Numbered from the stretch's first letter, positions 15,540 through 25,720 are shown. The stretch: DNA of 64,000 nt from ZC4RG35 sp964571765 (GCA_964571765.1 CAZNDH010000001.1:96111-160110), one strand, 5' to 3'. Notes: generated from the sequence alone by a model not told the origin. Numbers and translations: made by a program.

Positions 15540-17581
15540 GCCGGCCTCAGGTCGAGCCGACGGAGGAACTGGGCGTTGATGGCCACGATCACTGTAGAGA
15601 CGCTCATCAACACCGCAGCTGCGGCCGGAGCGAGGACGATCCCCGCCCAGGCGAGAGCCCCAGCAGCAAGGGGGATGGCGACCACGTTGTAGCCGGTGGC
15701 CCAAACCAGGTTCTGGATCATCTTGCGATAGCCCGCCTGGGACAATCTCCGGATGCCGACCACCCCTCGGGGGTCGTCGGAGGCGAGGACGATACCGGCC
15801 GATTCTATGGCGACATCGGTACCGGCGCCGATGGCGATACCCACGTCGGCCTGGGCAAGGGCGGGGGCGTCATTGACCCCGTCGCCTACCATCGCCACCC
15901 GCTGGCCTTCCCCTTGGAGCTTGGCTACTTCCGAGTGTTTGTCTTCGGGGAGGACCTCGAAGAGAACCTGGTCGATGTTGAGCTCTCCGGCGACTGCTTC
16001 GGCGACCTGGCGGGCGTCGCCGGTGATCATCGCAACTGTCAAGCCCAACCGGTGCAGGTCGTCGACCGCCTGACGGGATTCTGGACGTACCTCATCCTCG
16101 ACTGAGAAGGCACCGGTGACCCGGCCGTCCTCGATCACATAGAGGACGGCGGCGCCCCGCTGCTTCCATGTCTCAACGGCATCTGCCAGGGAAGAAGGGG
16201 CCTCGAGGGCGAGTTCTCTGAGCAAGGCGGGACCACCCACCGCCACCGGCGAACCGTCGACCTCGGCCTCCACTCCCCGGCCGCTCATCGACCTGAACTG
16301 TTGCGCCGCAGGAATGTCGCCTCTCTCTTTGGCTGCGTTCACAATCGCTCGGGCCAGGGGGTGCTCCGAATCGGACTCCACGGCGGCCGCGACCGAGAGA
16401 AGGCGATCGTCATCACCTTCCAGTGAGGAGAGGGCTGTGAGCCGATGGCTCCCTTTGGTCAGGGTGCCGGTCTTGTCGAAGAGGACCACATCGACATTGC
16501 GCATCCGCTCCAGGGCGAGACGGTCCTTGACCAGTATCCCGTTACGGGCAGCCATCGAAGTCGAAATGGCGATGACCAGAGGGATTGCCAGCCCTAGGGC
16601 GTGGGGACAGGCGATCACCAGCACCGCTACAGAACGCACCACCGCCTGATCTGGCTGGGCAGCCAGCGACCAGGCAACGACCGTGATCACCGCAGCGGTG
16701 ATGGCCACATAGAACAGCAGAGCCGCCGCCCGGTCGGCCAGTACCTGGGCACGGGAACGAGACTCCTGGGCCTGGGCCACCAGGCGATGGATACCAGCCA
16801 GGGCAGTATCTTCCCCCACGGCGGTGATGCGGACACGGATCGAGTTGTCGGTGGCCACCGTCCCGGCCACCACACCGTCGCCGAGGCCCTTGGCCACCGG
16901 TTTGGACTCGCCCGTGACCATCGACTCGTCCATCTCCACCTCACCGCTCACGATCTCCCCATCGGCGGGAGCTCGACCTCCGGGACGGACCAGCACCACG
17001 TCGTCCACCTCGAGCCGGGCAATCGAGACAGTCTCGGTCCCCTCCTCGGTGACACGCTCGGCCTCGTCGGGGAGCAGTTCGGCCAGAGCGGCCAGGGCAC
17101 CCCGAGCCTGGCCGATGGCACGCATCTCCATCCAGTGACCGAGCAGCATGATGGTGATGAGGGCGGCCAACTCCCACCAGAAGTCGAGATCGAACCAGCC
17201 GAGGGTGGTGGCTGCCGAGGCGCCGAAGGCGACGGTGATCGCCATCCCGATCAACAGCATCATCCCCGGTTGACGGTCCCTGATCTCGAGAAGGGCGCCC
17301 TGGAGGAATGGCGAGCCACCGTATGCAAAGATCACCGTTCCCAAGACCGGCGCCACCCAATCTGAGCCGGGGAAGGTGGGAACGGTATATCCGAACCACT
17401 CCTGGATCATGTCCGAGTAGAGGATCACGACAAGGGTCAAACCCAGCGACAACCAGAACCGGTCCCGGAACATGGCCACGCTGTGGCCGGCGTGCTTGTC
17501 GTGGCCACCCCGAGGATGGTGTTCTGGTCCTTCGGGGGATCCTTCGTGATGATGACTGTGACGGTGATCGTCGTGTGACAT
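15536..17581 (-). CDS. CopB-type copper-translocating P1B-ATPase
   Basis: ATG 17581 (GGAGG 8 nt upstream) opens a His-rich N-terminus (MSHDDHRHSHHHEG), with no CxxC metal-binding domain. The 681-aa protein has six to eight membrane helices, the actuator MVTGESKP, the intramembrane CPH motif (IACPHALGLAIPL) that marks the P1B-3/CopB group, phosphorylation site FDKTGTLTKG, the HP motif SEHPLARAI and GDGVNDAPAL. CopB enzymes export Cu+ or Cu2+ (some Ag+) from the cytoplasm. A sigma-B-type promoter lies at 17622-17647, and the downstream cytochrome c gene overlaps by 4 nt. Confidence 0.93.
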   Translation of the reverse strand: MSHDDHRHSHHHEGSPEGPEHHPRGGHDKHAGHSVAMFRDRFWLSLGLTLVVILYSDMIQEWFGYTVPTFPGSDWVAPVLGTVIFAYGGSPFLQGALLEIRDRQPGMMLLIGMAITVAFGASAATTLGWFDLDFWWELAALITIMLLGHWMEMRAIGQARGALAALAELLPDEAERVTEEGTETVSIARLEVDDVVLVRPGGRAPADGEIVSGEVEMDESMVTGESKPVAKGLGDGVVAGTVATDNSIRVRITAVGEDTALAGIHRLVAQAQESRSRAQVLADRAAALLFYVAITAAVITVVAWSLAAQPDQAVVRSVAVLVIACPHALGLAIPLVIAISTSMAARNGILVKDRLALERMRNVDVVLFDKTGTLTKGSHRLTALSSLEGDDDRLLSVAAAVESDSEHPLARAIVNAAKERGDIPAAQQFRSMSGRGVEAEVDGSPVAVGGPALLRELALEAPSSLADAVETWKQRGAAVLYVIEDGRVTGAFSVEDEVRPESRQAVDDLHRLGLTVAMITGDARQVAEAVAGELNIDQVLFEVLPEDKHSEVAKLQGEGQRVAMVGDGVNDAPALAQADVGIAIGAGTDVAIESAGIVLASDDPRGVVGIRRLSQAGYRKMIQNLVWATGYNVVAIPLAAGALAWAGIVLAPAAAAVLMSVSTVIVAINAQFLRRLDLRPA

Positions 17582-17621
17582 GGCCAGGTCCTCCGGTGTG
17601 GAACCTAGATCCGCAGACCTT

Positions 17622-17647
17622 CTACCCGGCGTCAAGGAGTCAGGAAC
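17622..17647 (-). promoter_or_regulatory. Sigma-B/F-type promoter for the CopB operon
   Basis: Reading leftwards, GTTCCT (17647-17642), 14 bp, GGGTAG (17627-17622). The -35 box deviates at its fourth base; -10 core and spacing are exact. The predicted leader is about 34 nt. Confidence 0.5.
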
Positions 17648-17772
17648 GCGGGAGGTGGTTGCCGGGCTGTGCAGGGAGTGGGTGCTCGATGCTATTCGGG
17701 ACCAGCACGGCGTGTCTTTCACCTGAATGGGTACCATCCCGGCCCTACCGATGACCTGATCAAGGAGTTGCC

Positions 17773-18297
17773 GTGGAACCGTTCGAGCTGGTCGTCACCC
17801 TACTCCGAGTCTGGCTTGGCCTGGTCATGGTTGCCCACGGAATACACCATGCCCGCAGCATCGAGGGTACGGCTCGGTGGTTCGCCACCAAAGGCTTCAG
17901 GAAGGCCCGGTTGAACGCTCTGATGTCGGCAGGCGGCGAACTGGCCATCGGAGCAGGGCTCGTGCTCGGGCTGGCCACCGCCTTCGCCGCGGCCGGTCTG
18001 ATCGCCACCACGACCGTGGCCTTCTGGTCGATCCACCGGCTAGCCGGGTTCTTCGTGTTCGAGAGGCCCGACGAGGGATGGGAATACGTGGCCACCCTGG
18101 CCCTGACCGCCCTGGCGGTGGCCGGACTGGGCCCGGGCCCCTGGTCACTGGACAGCCTGCTGGGTATCACGGTCTCGGGATGGCCAGGGCTGGCAATTGC
18201 CTGCGCCGGCGTCCTCGTCGGTGCCATCCAGCTGGCGGTCTTCTGGCGTCGCGCGGGTGACAGCCCCGGGAAGGTTGAGCCCGACTCGCGAGGCTAA
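17773..18297 (+). CDS. DoxX family membrane protein
   Basis: GTG 17773 follows AAGGAG at 17762-17767. The 174-aa protein has four membrane helices and the DoxX-family opening LRVWLGLVMVAHGIHHARS, with a conserved GGELAIGAGLVLGLAT helix. DoxX-like proteins are linked to thiosulfate oxidation in archaea and to redox/membrane stress complexes in actinobacteria. The C-terminus is a charged tail of about 25 residues. It is the first gene right of the divergent CopB operon. Confidence 0.8.
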   Translation: MEPFELVVTLLRVWLGLVMVAHGIHHARSIEGTARWFATKGFRKARLNALMSAGGELAIGAGLVLGLATAFAAAGLIATTTVAFWSIHRLAGFFVFERPDEGWEYVATLALTALAVAGLGPGPWSLDSLLGITVSGWPGLAIACAGVLVGAIQLAVFWRRAGDSPGKVEPDSRG

Positions 18298-18546
18298 GAC
18301 GCCCCGAGTTGGTGGGAACCTGGTTGGGGGTCGAGCTGGACATCGAGGAGCTGGGCGGGCACCTCATCTGGCGGGGCTCCTCACCACCGAGTCGGTGCGC
18401 CGGACGCCCCGAGGGACGACACCGCTCTGGCTTCCGGCCACGGTCGAAGCGAGGCCCTCGATGTCGACTCGCCGTTCCGGAGCCGACCTACACTGCCTCG
18501 CCGGTGATCGCCGGGATCGACTTCAACACCGACGAGAAAGCCCTCA

Positions 18547-20481
18547 TTGAAACACCAATCCTTCATCTCCGATCTGACGCGGGTTGCCTCCAACTACCAC
18601 TGGACCTGGCACCCGCCCACCGAGACCCTGCTCGACCGGGTTCCCGGTGAGTCCCGACATCCCCTGACCCGGGTCAGGGCCCTCTCGGACGGCGAAGTCG
18701 AGGTGCTCCATGCCGATGACGACTTCGTAACCGGGCTGGCGAGGGCGGTGCACACCTTGGAGTCGGTGGATGCCCGGTCAGTCTCCCCAATCATCGCCTA
18801 CCTGTCGCCCGAGTTCGGCCTGTCGGCTGCCCTCCCCCAGTACGCCGGTGGCCTGGGGATCCTCGCCGGCGACCATCTCAAGACGGCAAGCGACCAGGGC
18901 CTCCCCCTGGTCGGTGTGGGACTCTTCTATGGCGAGGGGGTCTTCCGCCAGGTCGTCGACAACGGTGAGCAGGCCGAGGCCTACCACGCCATCGATCCTC
19001 GAGATGTAGGAGCAAGGGACACCGGGGTTGTGGTGACCGTGCCTTTCCCCGGACGCCGGGTCTCCGCCCGGGTGTGGCGCATCGATGTGGGACGGGTGCC
19101 TCTGCTTCTCCTCGACACCGACATCGAGGACAACTCCGAGCACGATCGAAGGATCACCGACCGGGTGTATTTCGGGACCCGCCAGCACCGGGTGGAACAG
19201 GAGATGATCCTGGGAGTCGGTGGGGCCCGGGCCCTGGCCGCCATGGGCTGGGAAATCGAAGTCCACCATCTCAACGAGGGTCATGCCGGGTTCATCGTCT
19301 TCGAGCTCATCGACCGCCTCAACGACGACGTCGGGTTCGCCGATGCGCTGGCCAAGGTCAGAGAGGGCCTGGTATTCACCACCCACACCCCGGTACCCGA
19401 AGGGATCGACTGCTTCGGGACGGAGGTCATCGGGCCTTATCTGGATGTGTGGTCGAAGAAATGGGACCTGCCTGTGCACCACATCTGGGACCTGGGACGG
19501 GACCCCATCGATCACGAGATCTTCAACATGGCCGCCCTGTGCCTGCGAAGTTCCCGGACCGCCAACGGAGTCTCTCGCCTGCACGGCGAAGTGAGCCGGC
19601 GGCTGTTTGCCGGGATCGGGATCGGGGACGACATCGGATACGTGACCAACGGTGTGCACGCCCGGACCTGGACGGCACCTCACATCCAAGAGTTGTTCGA
19701 CGGTGCCCTCGCCCCAGGCTGGGCCGATGGCGCCCCCCACTCCTGGCAGGGGGTAGCCGGCATCGACGATTCCACTCTCGACGGAATGCGGCGGCGGAGT
19801 TCGCTCGCCCTCGCCGACCTGGTAACGGAGCGAACAGGAGCCACCCTCGACCCCGATGCGATGATCGTGGGTTTCGCCCGGCGATTCGCCCCTTACAAGC
19901 GGGCCACTCTCCTCCTCAAGAGAGCGGACATCCTCGAGTCCATTCTCGGTGACGACCAGCGGCCGGTCCACTTCGTCTTCGCCGGCAAGGCTCATCCCTC
20001 AGACGCCAACGGCAAGGGCCTGGTTGCCGAGCTGATCAGAGCTTCGGGTGCTGACCCCCTCAAAGGCCGCATCACCTTCGTGCCCGACTACGAGATGGAC
20101 GTGGCTCGGGCCTTGGTCCAGGGAACCGACATCTGGCTGAACAACCCGATCCGCCCCCGGGAGGCGTCGGGCACCAGCGGGGAAAAGGCAGTCCTCAACG
20201 GTTCGCTCAACTGCTCGATACTCGACGGATGGTGGGCGGAAATGTTCGACGGCCACAACGGCTGGGAGATCGCCACCAGCGAGTCGGAGGACGAGGAGAT
20301 CCGGGACCACGAAGAGGCCACCGCCATGCTGGAGACTCTGGCCGCCATCGCCTCCGAGTACCACGGATGTCGTCCGGCCTTCCTGGGGAGGGTGAGACAT
20401 GCCTGGATCACACTCGGCCCTCAGGTGACGTCGGCCCGTATGCTCGACGAGTATCGGACCCGGGTATACCGCCGGGAATAG
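18547..20481 (+). CDS. glgP: Alpha-glucan phosphorylase (GT35)
   Basis: The 644-aa protein is a short-form alpha-glucan phosphorylase of the TIGR02094 type. It starts with SNYHWTWHPPTETLL, then has IAYLSPEFGLSAALPQYAGG, an active-site block around HHLNEGHAGFIVFEL, and GFARRFAPYKRATLLL. The pyridoxal-phosphate lysine lies in SGTSGEKAVLNGSLNCS near residue 545. It phosphorolyses alpha-1,4-glucan to glucose-1-phosphate in the cytoplasm. TTG 18547 is used because family homology begins there and no better start is visible. It converges with the TreS-Mak gene, so glucan breakdown faces glucan synthesis with a 6-bp gap. Confidence 0.92.
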   Translation: MKHQSFISDLTRVASNYHWTWHPPTETLLDRVPGESRHPLTRVRALSDGEVEVLHADDDFVTGLARAVHTLESVDARSVSPIIAYLSPEFGLSAALPQYAGGLGILAGDHLKTASDQGLPLVGVGLFYGEGVFRQVVDNGEQAEAYHAIDPRDVGARDTGVVVTVPFPGRRVSARVWRIDVGRVPLLLLDTDIEDNSEHDRRITDRVYFGTRQHRVEQEMILGVGGARALAAMGWEIEVHHLNEGHAGFIVFELIDRLNDDVGFADALAKVREGLVFTTHTPVPEGIDCFGTEVIGPYLDVWSKKWDLPVHHIWDLGRDPIDHEIFNMAALCLRSSRTANGVSRLHGEVSRRLFAGIGIGDDIGYVTNGVHARTWTAPHIQELFDGALAPGWADGAPHSWQGVAGIDDSTLDGMRRRSSLALADLVTERTGATLDPDAMIVGFARRFAPYKRATLLLKRADILESILGDDQRPVHFVFAGKAHPSDANGKGLVAELIRASGADPLKGRITFVPDYEMDVARALVQGTDIWLNNPIRPREASGTSGEKAVLNGSLNCSILDGWWAEMFDGHNGWEIATSESEDEEIRDHEEATAMLETLAAIASEYHGCRPAFLGRVRHAWITLGPQVTSARMLDEYRTRVYRRE

Positions 20482-20487
20482 GAGGGT

Positions 20488-23400
20488 CTAAGCCAGGATG
20501 CCGAGAATCCCCTCCAGCGGGATGCCCACCCAGTCGGGCCGGTTGTTCACCTCGTAGGCGAGCTCATAGGCCGCCTTTTCGACGACCAAGGCGTCGAGGA
20601 GCTGTCTGAAGTGTTGAGGGTCGGGAGGCACCACCACCGATCCCTCGGTGGTCTGCCGGTACCCGGCGATGAAGGAGTGGGACAGGCTGCTGTGAAGGGC
20701 CCTCGTCCAGCTGGCCAACTCGGCCCGGGTCTCCGGGTCGATCCCTGCCTCGGCCACCTGACGCAGAGCCATCAGCATGGCGTAGTGGTAGGACCGCACC
20801 ATGCCGGCGACGTCGCTCAGCCCGAGGCGCTTTAGTCGACGCTGGCTCAGGGGACGCAGTGGCTCCCCTTCGAAGTCGATTATCTGGAAGTCGCTGCCTG
20901 TGTGGAGAATCTGGCCGAGGTGATAGTCGCCGTGAGTGCGGATACGGTGGCACCGGATCCCTGCACCGGTGATGGCGGAGACCACCGCCAGGATCCGATC
21001 TTCTGCATCGACCACTCGGTCGACCAGATCGCGGTCTTCCTGCATGAGATGGGGAACACGTCGACGGAGGAGAGCGATGCTTGTGCGGACCGCAGACCGA
21101 ATCTGCTGGTAGAGCGAGCGCTGCTGGAGGACGGACAGCGGCTCGGGAGCAAAGGCCGGGTCGGTGGGCTTCGACGCCAGCGCGAGATGCATCTCGGCGG
21201 TGCGCACCCCCAGTAGATCGGCCTCGGGGAGATGCACCCCGAGAAGCTCGGCTACCTCCTCGAGGTCGTCTTCGGTCACATCGAGAGGGTGACGGGGGCG
21301 CGGCGGCCCGGCTCCCCCGGTGGCCAGCACCTGCTCCAGGGCGAGGACCGCTCCGGTGTAGACGTGATCGAAGAGCAGGACCTCCGAGGCAACGAACTCC
21401 TGGAAGAAGGCGAGGGCCGACTCTCCGGCGTCGTCCTCGACGACCAGCAACCCCTTCACCGCAGGAGTGTTGTTGAAGCCGCGATCCTCGGTAAGGAACC
21501 GGCTTACTTCGACCTCCGGGTTCGGCCCGGTCTCCAGTTTGCGGAACAGCTTCATGATCACCTGGTCGCCGAAGAAGACCGAGCTGTTCGATTGCTCCCC
21601 CGCGGCGGGGCGAACCGGGATCTCGGGGGGGAGATGGCGCAGGGAGGACGAGCCGGCTACAGGGACCGGCCTCAGGGTCACCTTGCGGCCTTTCAGCCGT
21701 CGCCGACCCGATGCCAGGCGAGCGAGCTCGTGTGCCACACGGTTGAGGCTGGTGGCGTCGCGAAGCACTGCCTGGTCTCCCCCCCACATGATGTCGGCGA
21801 CGATCGCCCGGGGTTCCTCGAGCTCGAGCTCCTCGGCCACCGACCCGACTACCACCGCCAGGGGGAGGACGTAGGTCTCCGTCTCACCGTCGAGGTACTC
21901 CAGGCGAAGGAAGGCAAGCCGTGTGTCCGAGTCGGGCAGGGTCACCAGATCGAGGAGCTCGCTCTCCCTGATCGACCGGGACTTGCTCCGGAACCAACGG
22001 CGGTGGTAGACGTCGGCGGCCAAGACCCTTTCGAGTTGGGAGCGGGCCCGCCACACTGCTTCGGGGTCGTCACCCCGAATGGAAAGCCGAGGGCGCTGCT
22101 CGTGCATCTCCTCCGGGTCCTTCCTCAATGTGAGCCAGTAGACGTCGTGGGGGCCGATTGTGAGGAAGTACGGGTCCGCCCCCACGGCAGGCAGGGGCGA
22201 ACGACCTCTTATCTCGACCGGATTGACGCCGGCGAACTCCTCCAGCTCGAGATTGATCGGTTGGGCGTGGCGCGACAGGTTGGCCACGACCAACACCGCC
22301 CGCCCGTCGAGTCGGCGCATGAAGGTCAGCACCTTGGGGTTGTCGCTGACCACGAACTCCAGCTTTCCCCGGGACAGCTCGGGGAGGCTCTTGCGAAGGG
22401 CGATGGCCCGCTTGGTCCACCACCACAGGGAGTTCGGGTTCTCCCGCTGCATGTCGACGTTGATCGACTCGTAGTGGTACTGCGGGTCGGTGATCACCGG
22501 CAGGTAGAGGCTCTGCGGGTTGGCCTCGGAGAACCCGGCATTGCGGTCGGCCGACCACTGCATGGGGGTTCGCACCCCGTTCCGATCACCCAGGTAGATG
22601 TTGTCGCCCATCCCGATCTCGTCCCCGTAGTAGATCACCGGAGTGCCCGGCAATGAGAGAAGCAGTGCGTTGAGCAACTCGATCTCCCTCCGGTCATTGC
22701 CGAGAAGAGGAGCCAAACGGCGCCGGATGCCGACGTTCACCCGCATCCGTGGGTCTCTGGCATACACCGTGTACATGTAGTCCCGTTCCTCGTCGGTGAC
22801 CATCTCCAGGGTGAGCTCGTCGTGGTTCCGGAGGAAGATCGCCCAGGCGGTCCCCTCGGGGATCTCGGGGGTCTGTTCCAGGATGTCGATCACGGGGAAC
22901 CGGTTCTCCATTCGCAATGACATGAAGAGACGGGGCATCAGCGGGAAGTGGAACGACATGTGACATTCGTCCCCGTCACCGAAGTAGGCCACCGCGTCCT
23001 CGGGCCACTGGTTGGCCTCGGCTATGAACACCCGGTCGTGGTACCTGGCGTCCATCCTGGCCCGGAGCTCCTTGAGGAAGCGGTGGGTAGCCGGCAGGTT
23101 CTCGCACATCGTTCCTTCCTCTTCGTAGAGGTAGGGGACCGCATCGAGACGCAGCCCATCGACACCCATGTCGAGCCAGAAGTCGAGGACGTCGAAGATC
23201 GCCTCGTGGACCGCCGGGTTCTCGAAATTGAGGTCGGGCTGATGGGAGAAGAAGCGGTGCCAGTAGTAGGCGCCGGCCACCGGGTCCCAGGCCCAGTTGG
23301 AAGTCTCGGTGTCCTGGAAGATGATGCGGGCCTCCCGATAGCGGTCGGGGGTGTCCGACCACACGTAGAAGTCGCGCTCCTCACTCCCCGGCGGGGCGTG

Positions 23401-23769
23401 GCGGGCCCGCATGAACCAGGGGTGCTGGTCCGAGGTGTGATTGATCACCAACTCGGTGATGACCCTGATGTCGAGGGAATGGGCACGATCGAGCAGCCTG
23501 CGGAAATCGCGCATGGTGCCGTAGGAAGGGTTGATCGACTTGTAGTCGGAGATGTCGTAGCCATCGTCACGAAGCGGCGAGGGGTAGAAGGGCAGCAACC
23601 ACAGGGCGGTCACCCCCAACTCGCGCAGATAGTCGAGACGGGAGGTCAGACCCCGAAAGTCCCCAATCCCGTCGGCGTTGTCGTCGCGGAACGCCCGAAC
23701 ATGGGCTTCGTAGATGATGGCGTCCAGATACCAGGGGGTCTCAGTCGAAATACTCGAATCCCTCCTCAC
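20488..23769 (-). CDS. treS: Trehalose synthase fused to maltokinase
   Basis: GTG 23769 is chosen because the TreS domain begins there (STETPWYLDAIIYEAHVRAF); it overlaps the glgE 3' end by 29 nt. Residues about 1-545 are a GH13 trehalose synthase with VDGLRLDAVPYLYEEEG (nucleophile Asp), FIAEANQWPEDA (acid/base Glu) and FLRNHDELTLEM. Residues about 560-1093 are a maltokinase (Pep2/Mak) with the kinase-like HGDYHLGQILHTG and IDFEGEP motifs. The two steps, trehalose to maltose and maltose + ATP to maltose-1-phosphate, feed GlgE next door. TreS and Mak are separate proteins in mycobacteria but fused in a number of other bacteria. At 1093 aa it is full length. Confidence 0.95.
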   Translation of the reverse strand: MRRDSSISTETPWYLDAIIYEAHVRAFRDDNADGIGDFRGLTSRLDYLRELGVTALWLLPFYPSPLRDDGYDISDYKSINPSYGTMRDFRRLLDRAHSLDIRVITELVINHTSDQHPWFMRARHAPPGSEERDFYVWSDTPDRYREARIIFQDTETSNWAWDPVAGAYYWHRFFSHQPDLNFENPAVHEAIFDVLDFWLDMGVDGLRLDAVPYLYEEEGTMCENLPATHRFLKELRARMDARYHDRVFIAEANQWPEDAVAYFGDGDECHMSFHFPLMPRLFMSLRMENRFPVIDILEQTPEIPEGTAWAIFLRNHDELTLEMVTDEERDYMYTVYARDPRMRVNVGIRRRLAPLLGNDRREIELLNALLLSLPGTPVIYYGDEIGMGDNIYLGDRNGVRTPMQWSADRNAGFSEANPQSLYLPVITDPQYHYESINVDMQRENPNSLWWWTKRAIALRKSLPELSRGKLEFVVSDNPKVLTFMRRLDGRAVLVVANLSRHAQPINLELEEFAGVNPVEIRGRSPLPAVGADPYFLTIGPHDVYWLTLRKDPEEMHEQRPRLSIRGDDPEAVWRARSQLERVLAADVYHRRWFRSKSRSIRESELLDLVTLPDSDTRLAFLRLEYLDGETETYVLPLAVVVGSVAEELELEEPRAIVADIMWGGDQAVLRDATSLNRVAHELARLASGRRRLKGRKVTLRPVPVAGSSSLRHLPPEIPVRPAAGEQSNSSVFFGDQVIMKLFRKLETGPNPEVEVSRFLTEDRGFNNTPAVKGLLVVEDDAGESALAFFQEFVASEVLLFDHVYTGAVLALEQVLATGGAGPPRPRHPLDVTEDDLEEVAELLGVHLPEADLLGVRTAEMHLALASKPTDPAFAPEPLSVLQQRSLYQQIRSAVRTSIALLRRRVPHLMQEDRDLVDRVVDAEDRILAVVSAITGAGIRCHRIRTHGDYHLGQILHTGSDFQIIDFEGEPLRPLSQRRLKRLGLSDVAGMVRSYHYAMLMALRQVAEAGIDPETRAELASWTRALHSSLSHSFIAGYRQTTEGSVVVPPDPQHFRQLLDALVVEKAAYELAYEVNNRPDWVGIPLEGILGILA

Positions 23770-25720
23770 TGCGAACCCGGCTGGAGATTGAGAAGATATG
23801 GGCGGGGATCCCCTGAGGATCCATCTGCACGAAGTTGCGCGACCCCTCCCAGTGGTAACGGCGATCGGTGAGCCGGTCGTGGACCACATAGCGCTGTCCC
23901 TCCACGATGCCGAGGGCGGCCATCTCGAGGCTGACCCAGCCCGACTGGGTGTGGTGCGGGTCGAGGCTCACCACCACGAGGACGACGTCTTCGCCGTGGG
24001 TCCGCGAGTAGCAGAGGATCATGTCGTTGTCGACGTCGTGGAAGGTGACACCGGTGCTCCGCTGCAAGGCACGGTGAGCCCGACGCACCCGGTTGACCCG
24101 TGTGATCACCGGGGCGATGCTCTCGGCCTGATCCCGATCCCAAGCCCGGATCTGGTACTTCTCCGAGTCGAGGTACTCCTCCGATCCGGGCCGGAGCGGG
24201 CGGTTCTCCATCAACTCGAAGGCCGGGCCATAGATGCCGCAGGCCGGGCTCAGGGTCGCCGCCAGGACGTAGCGGGTGACAAAGGCGGCCCGGCCTCCCT
24301 TCTGAAGCTCCTCGGTGAGAATGTCGGGGGTGTTGGGCCAGAAGGACGGACGGAAGAAATCGGCCACCGCGGCCAGGTCGGACATGTAAGTGATCAGTTC
24401 CTGTTTGGTGGTCCGCCAGGCGAAGTAGGTGTACGACTGGTTGAAGCCGGCCTTGGCCAGTCGGTACATCACCGCAGGACGGGTGAAGGCCTCGGAGAGG
24501 AGCACCAGGTCGGGATGCTCCCCGGTCAGCTGGGGGATCACCCATTCCCAGAATGGGAACGACTTGGTGTGGGGGTTGTCGACACGGAAGATGCGCACCC
24601 CGTGGGCTATCCAGTGATCGAAGACACCTTTCAGGGCCAGCCAGAGCCCTTCTGGATCGGATGTCTCGAAGTCGAGGGGGTAGATGTCCTGGTATTTCTT
24701 GGGGGGGTTTTCGGCATGCTGGATGGTTCCGTCGGGACGGAGCCGGAACCATTCGGGGTGCTCCCGTACCCATGGATGGTCCGGGGAGCACTGGAAGGCG
24801 ATGTCGAGGGCCACCTCGATTCCTCGTCCGGAGGCGGCCTCCATCAGCGAATGGAAGTCCTCCATTGTCCCCAGGTCAGGATTGAGGGCAGTGTGGCCAC
24901 CCAGTTCGGAGCCTATGGCCCAGGGCACGCCAACGTCCTCCTTCCCTGCAACCAGGGTGTTGTTGGCCCCTTTGCGGTAGGTATGACCGATTGGGTGGAT
25001 CGGGGGTAGGTAGAGGACATCGAAGCCCATGTCGGCCACATAGCCCAGGTGTTTCTCCAGGTCGGCGAAGGTGCCATGCTCGCCGCCATCACCCCACGAA
25101 CGGGGGAAGAGCTCATACCAGGTGGAGAAGGTCGCCGCCTCCCGGTCGACCATCAGGCTGTATCGCAGCGATGTGGTGGCCCGGGAGCGGTCGGGGTGGG
25201 CCCTGGCGAGGTCCACGCCATCCACGGAGGTGGCGATCTCGAATCGCTCCTCCGGGGTCAGGTCCTCCCGGGACACCTGCTTGGCCAGGTCGCTGAGGCG
25301 ATCCGCTGCTGGCCCCCGCGCCCGGGAGGAGGCGGCGGAGAACAGTCCGGCGGCGGCAGTCAGCTCCACGGTGATCTCCACACCGGCGTCAACCTTCTTC
25401 CGAATGCCGTCGAGCCAGGTCTCGAAGCGGTCGACCCATCCGGTGACCTCGAAGTCCCACCAACCCAACTGGTCCGGGGTCAGTCTTGCCGCCCATCGGT
25501 CGTTGCCCTGCGGCTCCATTACGGTTTCGGTCCATCGCCTCCTGTCCGCCCTGCGATGGCGAAGCACCACCCTCACCTGGTCGTGGCCGTCGGCGAACAC
25601 GTCGGCCTTCACGGTGATCGGATCGCCCAAGGTCGACTTGGCCGGGAACCTGCCACCGTCAACCTGAGGGCTCACCCTCTCGATGACCACTCGCTTGTCG
25701 GTTGCCGGGACCTTGGCCAT
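23741..25720 (-). CDS. glgE: Maltose-1-phosphate maltosyltransferase
   Basis: ATG 25720 (MAKVPATDKRVVIERVSP) gives the usual 659-aa length; the open frame upstream is not family-like. It shows the N-terminal beta-sandwich (about 25-120), then the GH13_3 catalytic barrel with FLPPIHPIG-type loop DVLYLPPIHPIGHTYRKG, nucleophile region RIFRVDNPHTKSFPFWEW and acid/base LLSEAFTRPAVM. GlgE extends alpha-1,4-glucan with maltosyl units from maltose-1-phosphate. It lies between the GH57 gene and treS-mak in one operon. Confidence 0.95.
   Translation of the reverse strand: MAKVPATDKRVVIERVSPQVDGGRFPAKSTLGDPITVKADVFADGHDQVRVVLRHRRADRRRWTETVMEPQGNDRWAARLTPDQLGWWDFEVTGWVDRFETWLDGIRKKVDAGVEITVELTAAAGLFSAASSRARGPAADRLSDLAKQVSREDLTPEERFEIATSVDGVDLARAHPDRSRATTSLRYSLMVDREAATFSTWYELFPRSWGDGGEHGTFADLEKHLGYVADMGFDVLYLPPIHPIGHTYRKGANNTLVAGKEDVGVPWAIGSELGGHTALNPDLGTMEDFHSLMEAASGRGIEVALDIAFQCSPDHPWVREHPEWFRLRPDGTIQHAENPPKKYQDIYPLDFETSDPEGLWLALKGVFDHWIAHGVRIFRVDNPHTKSFPFWEWVIPQLTGEHPDLVLLSEAFTRPAVMYRLAKAGFNQSYTYFAWRTTKQELITYMSDLAAVADFFRPSFWPNTPDILTEELQKGGRAAFVTRYVLAATLSPACGIYGPAFELMENRPLRPGSEEYLDSEKYQIRAWDRDQAESIAPVITRVNRVRRAHRALQRSTGVTFHDVDNDMILCYSRTHGEDVVLVVVSLDPHHTQSGWVSLEMAALGIVEGQRYVVHDRLTDRRYHWEGSRNFVQMDPQGIPAHIFSISSRVRSEEGFEYFD

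Noticed and set aside
18298..18546. Open frame between the DoxX gene and glgP
   Set aside because: No start signal or family; likely leader of glgP.
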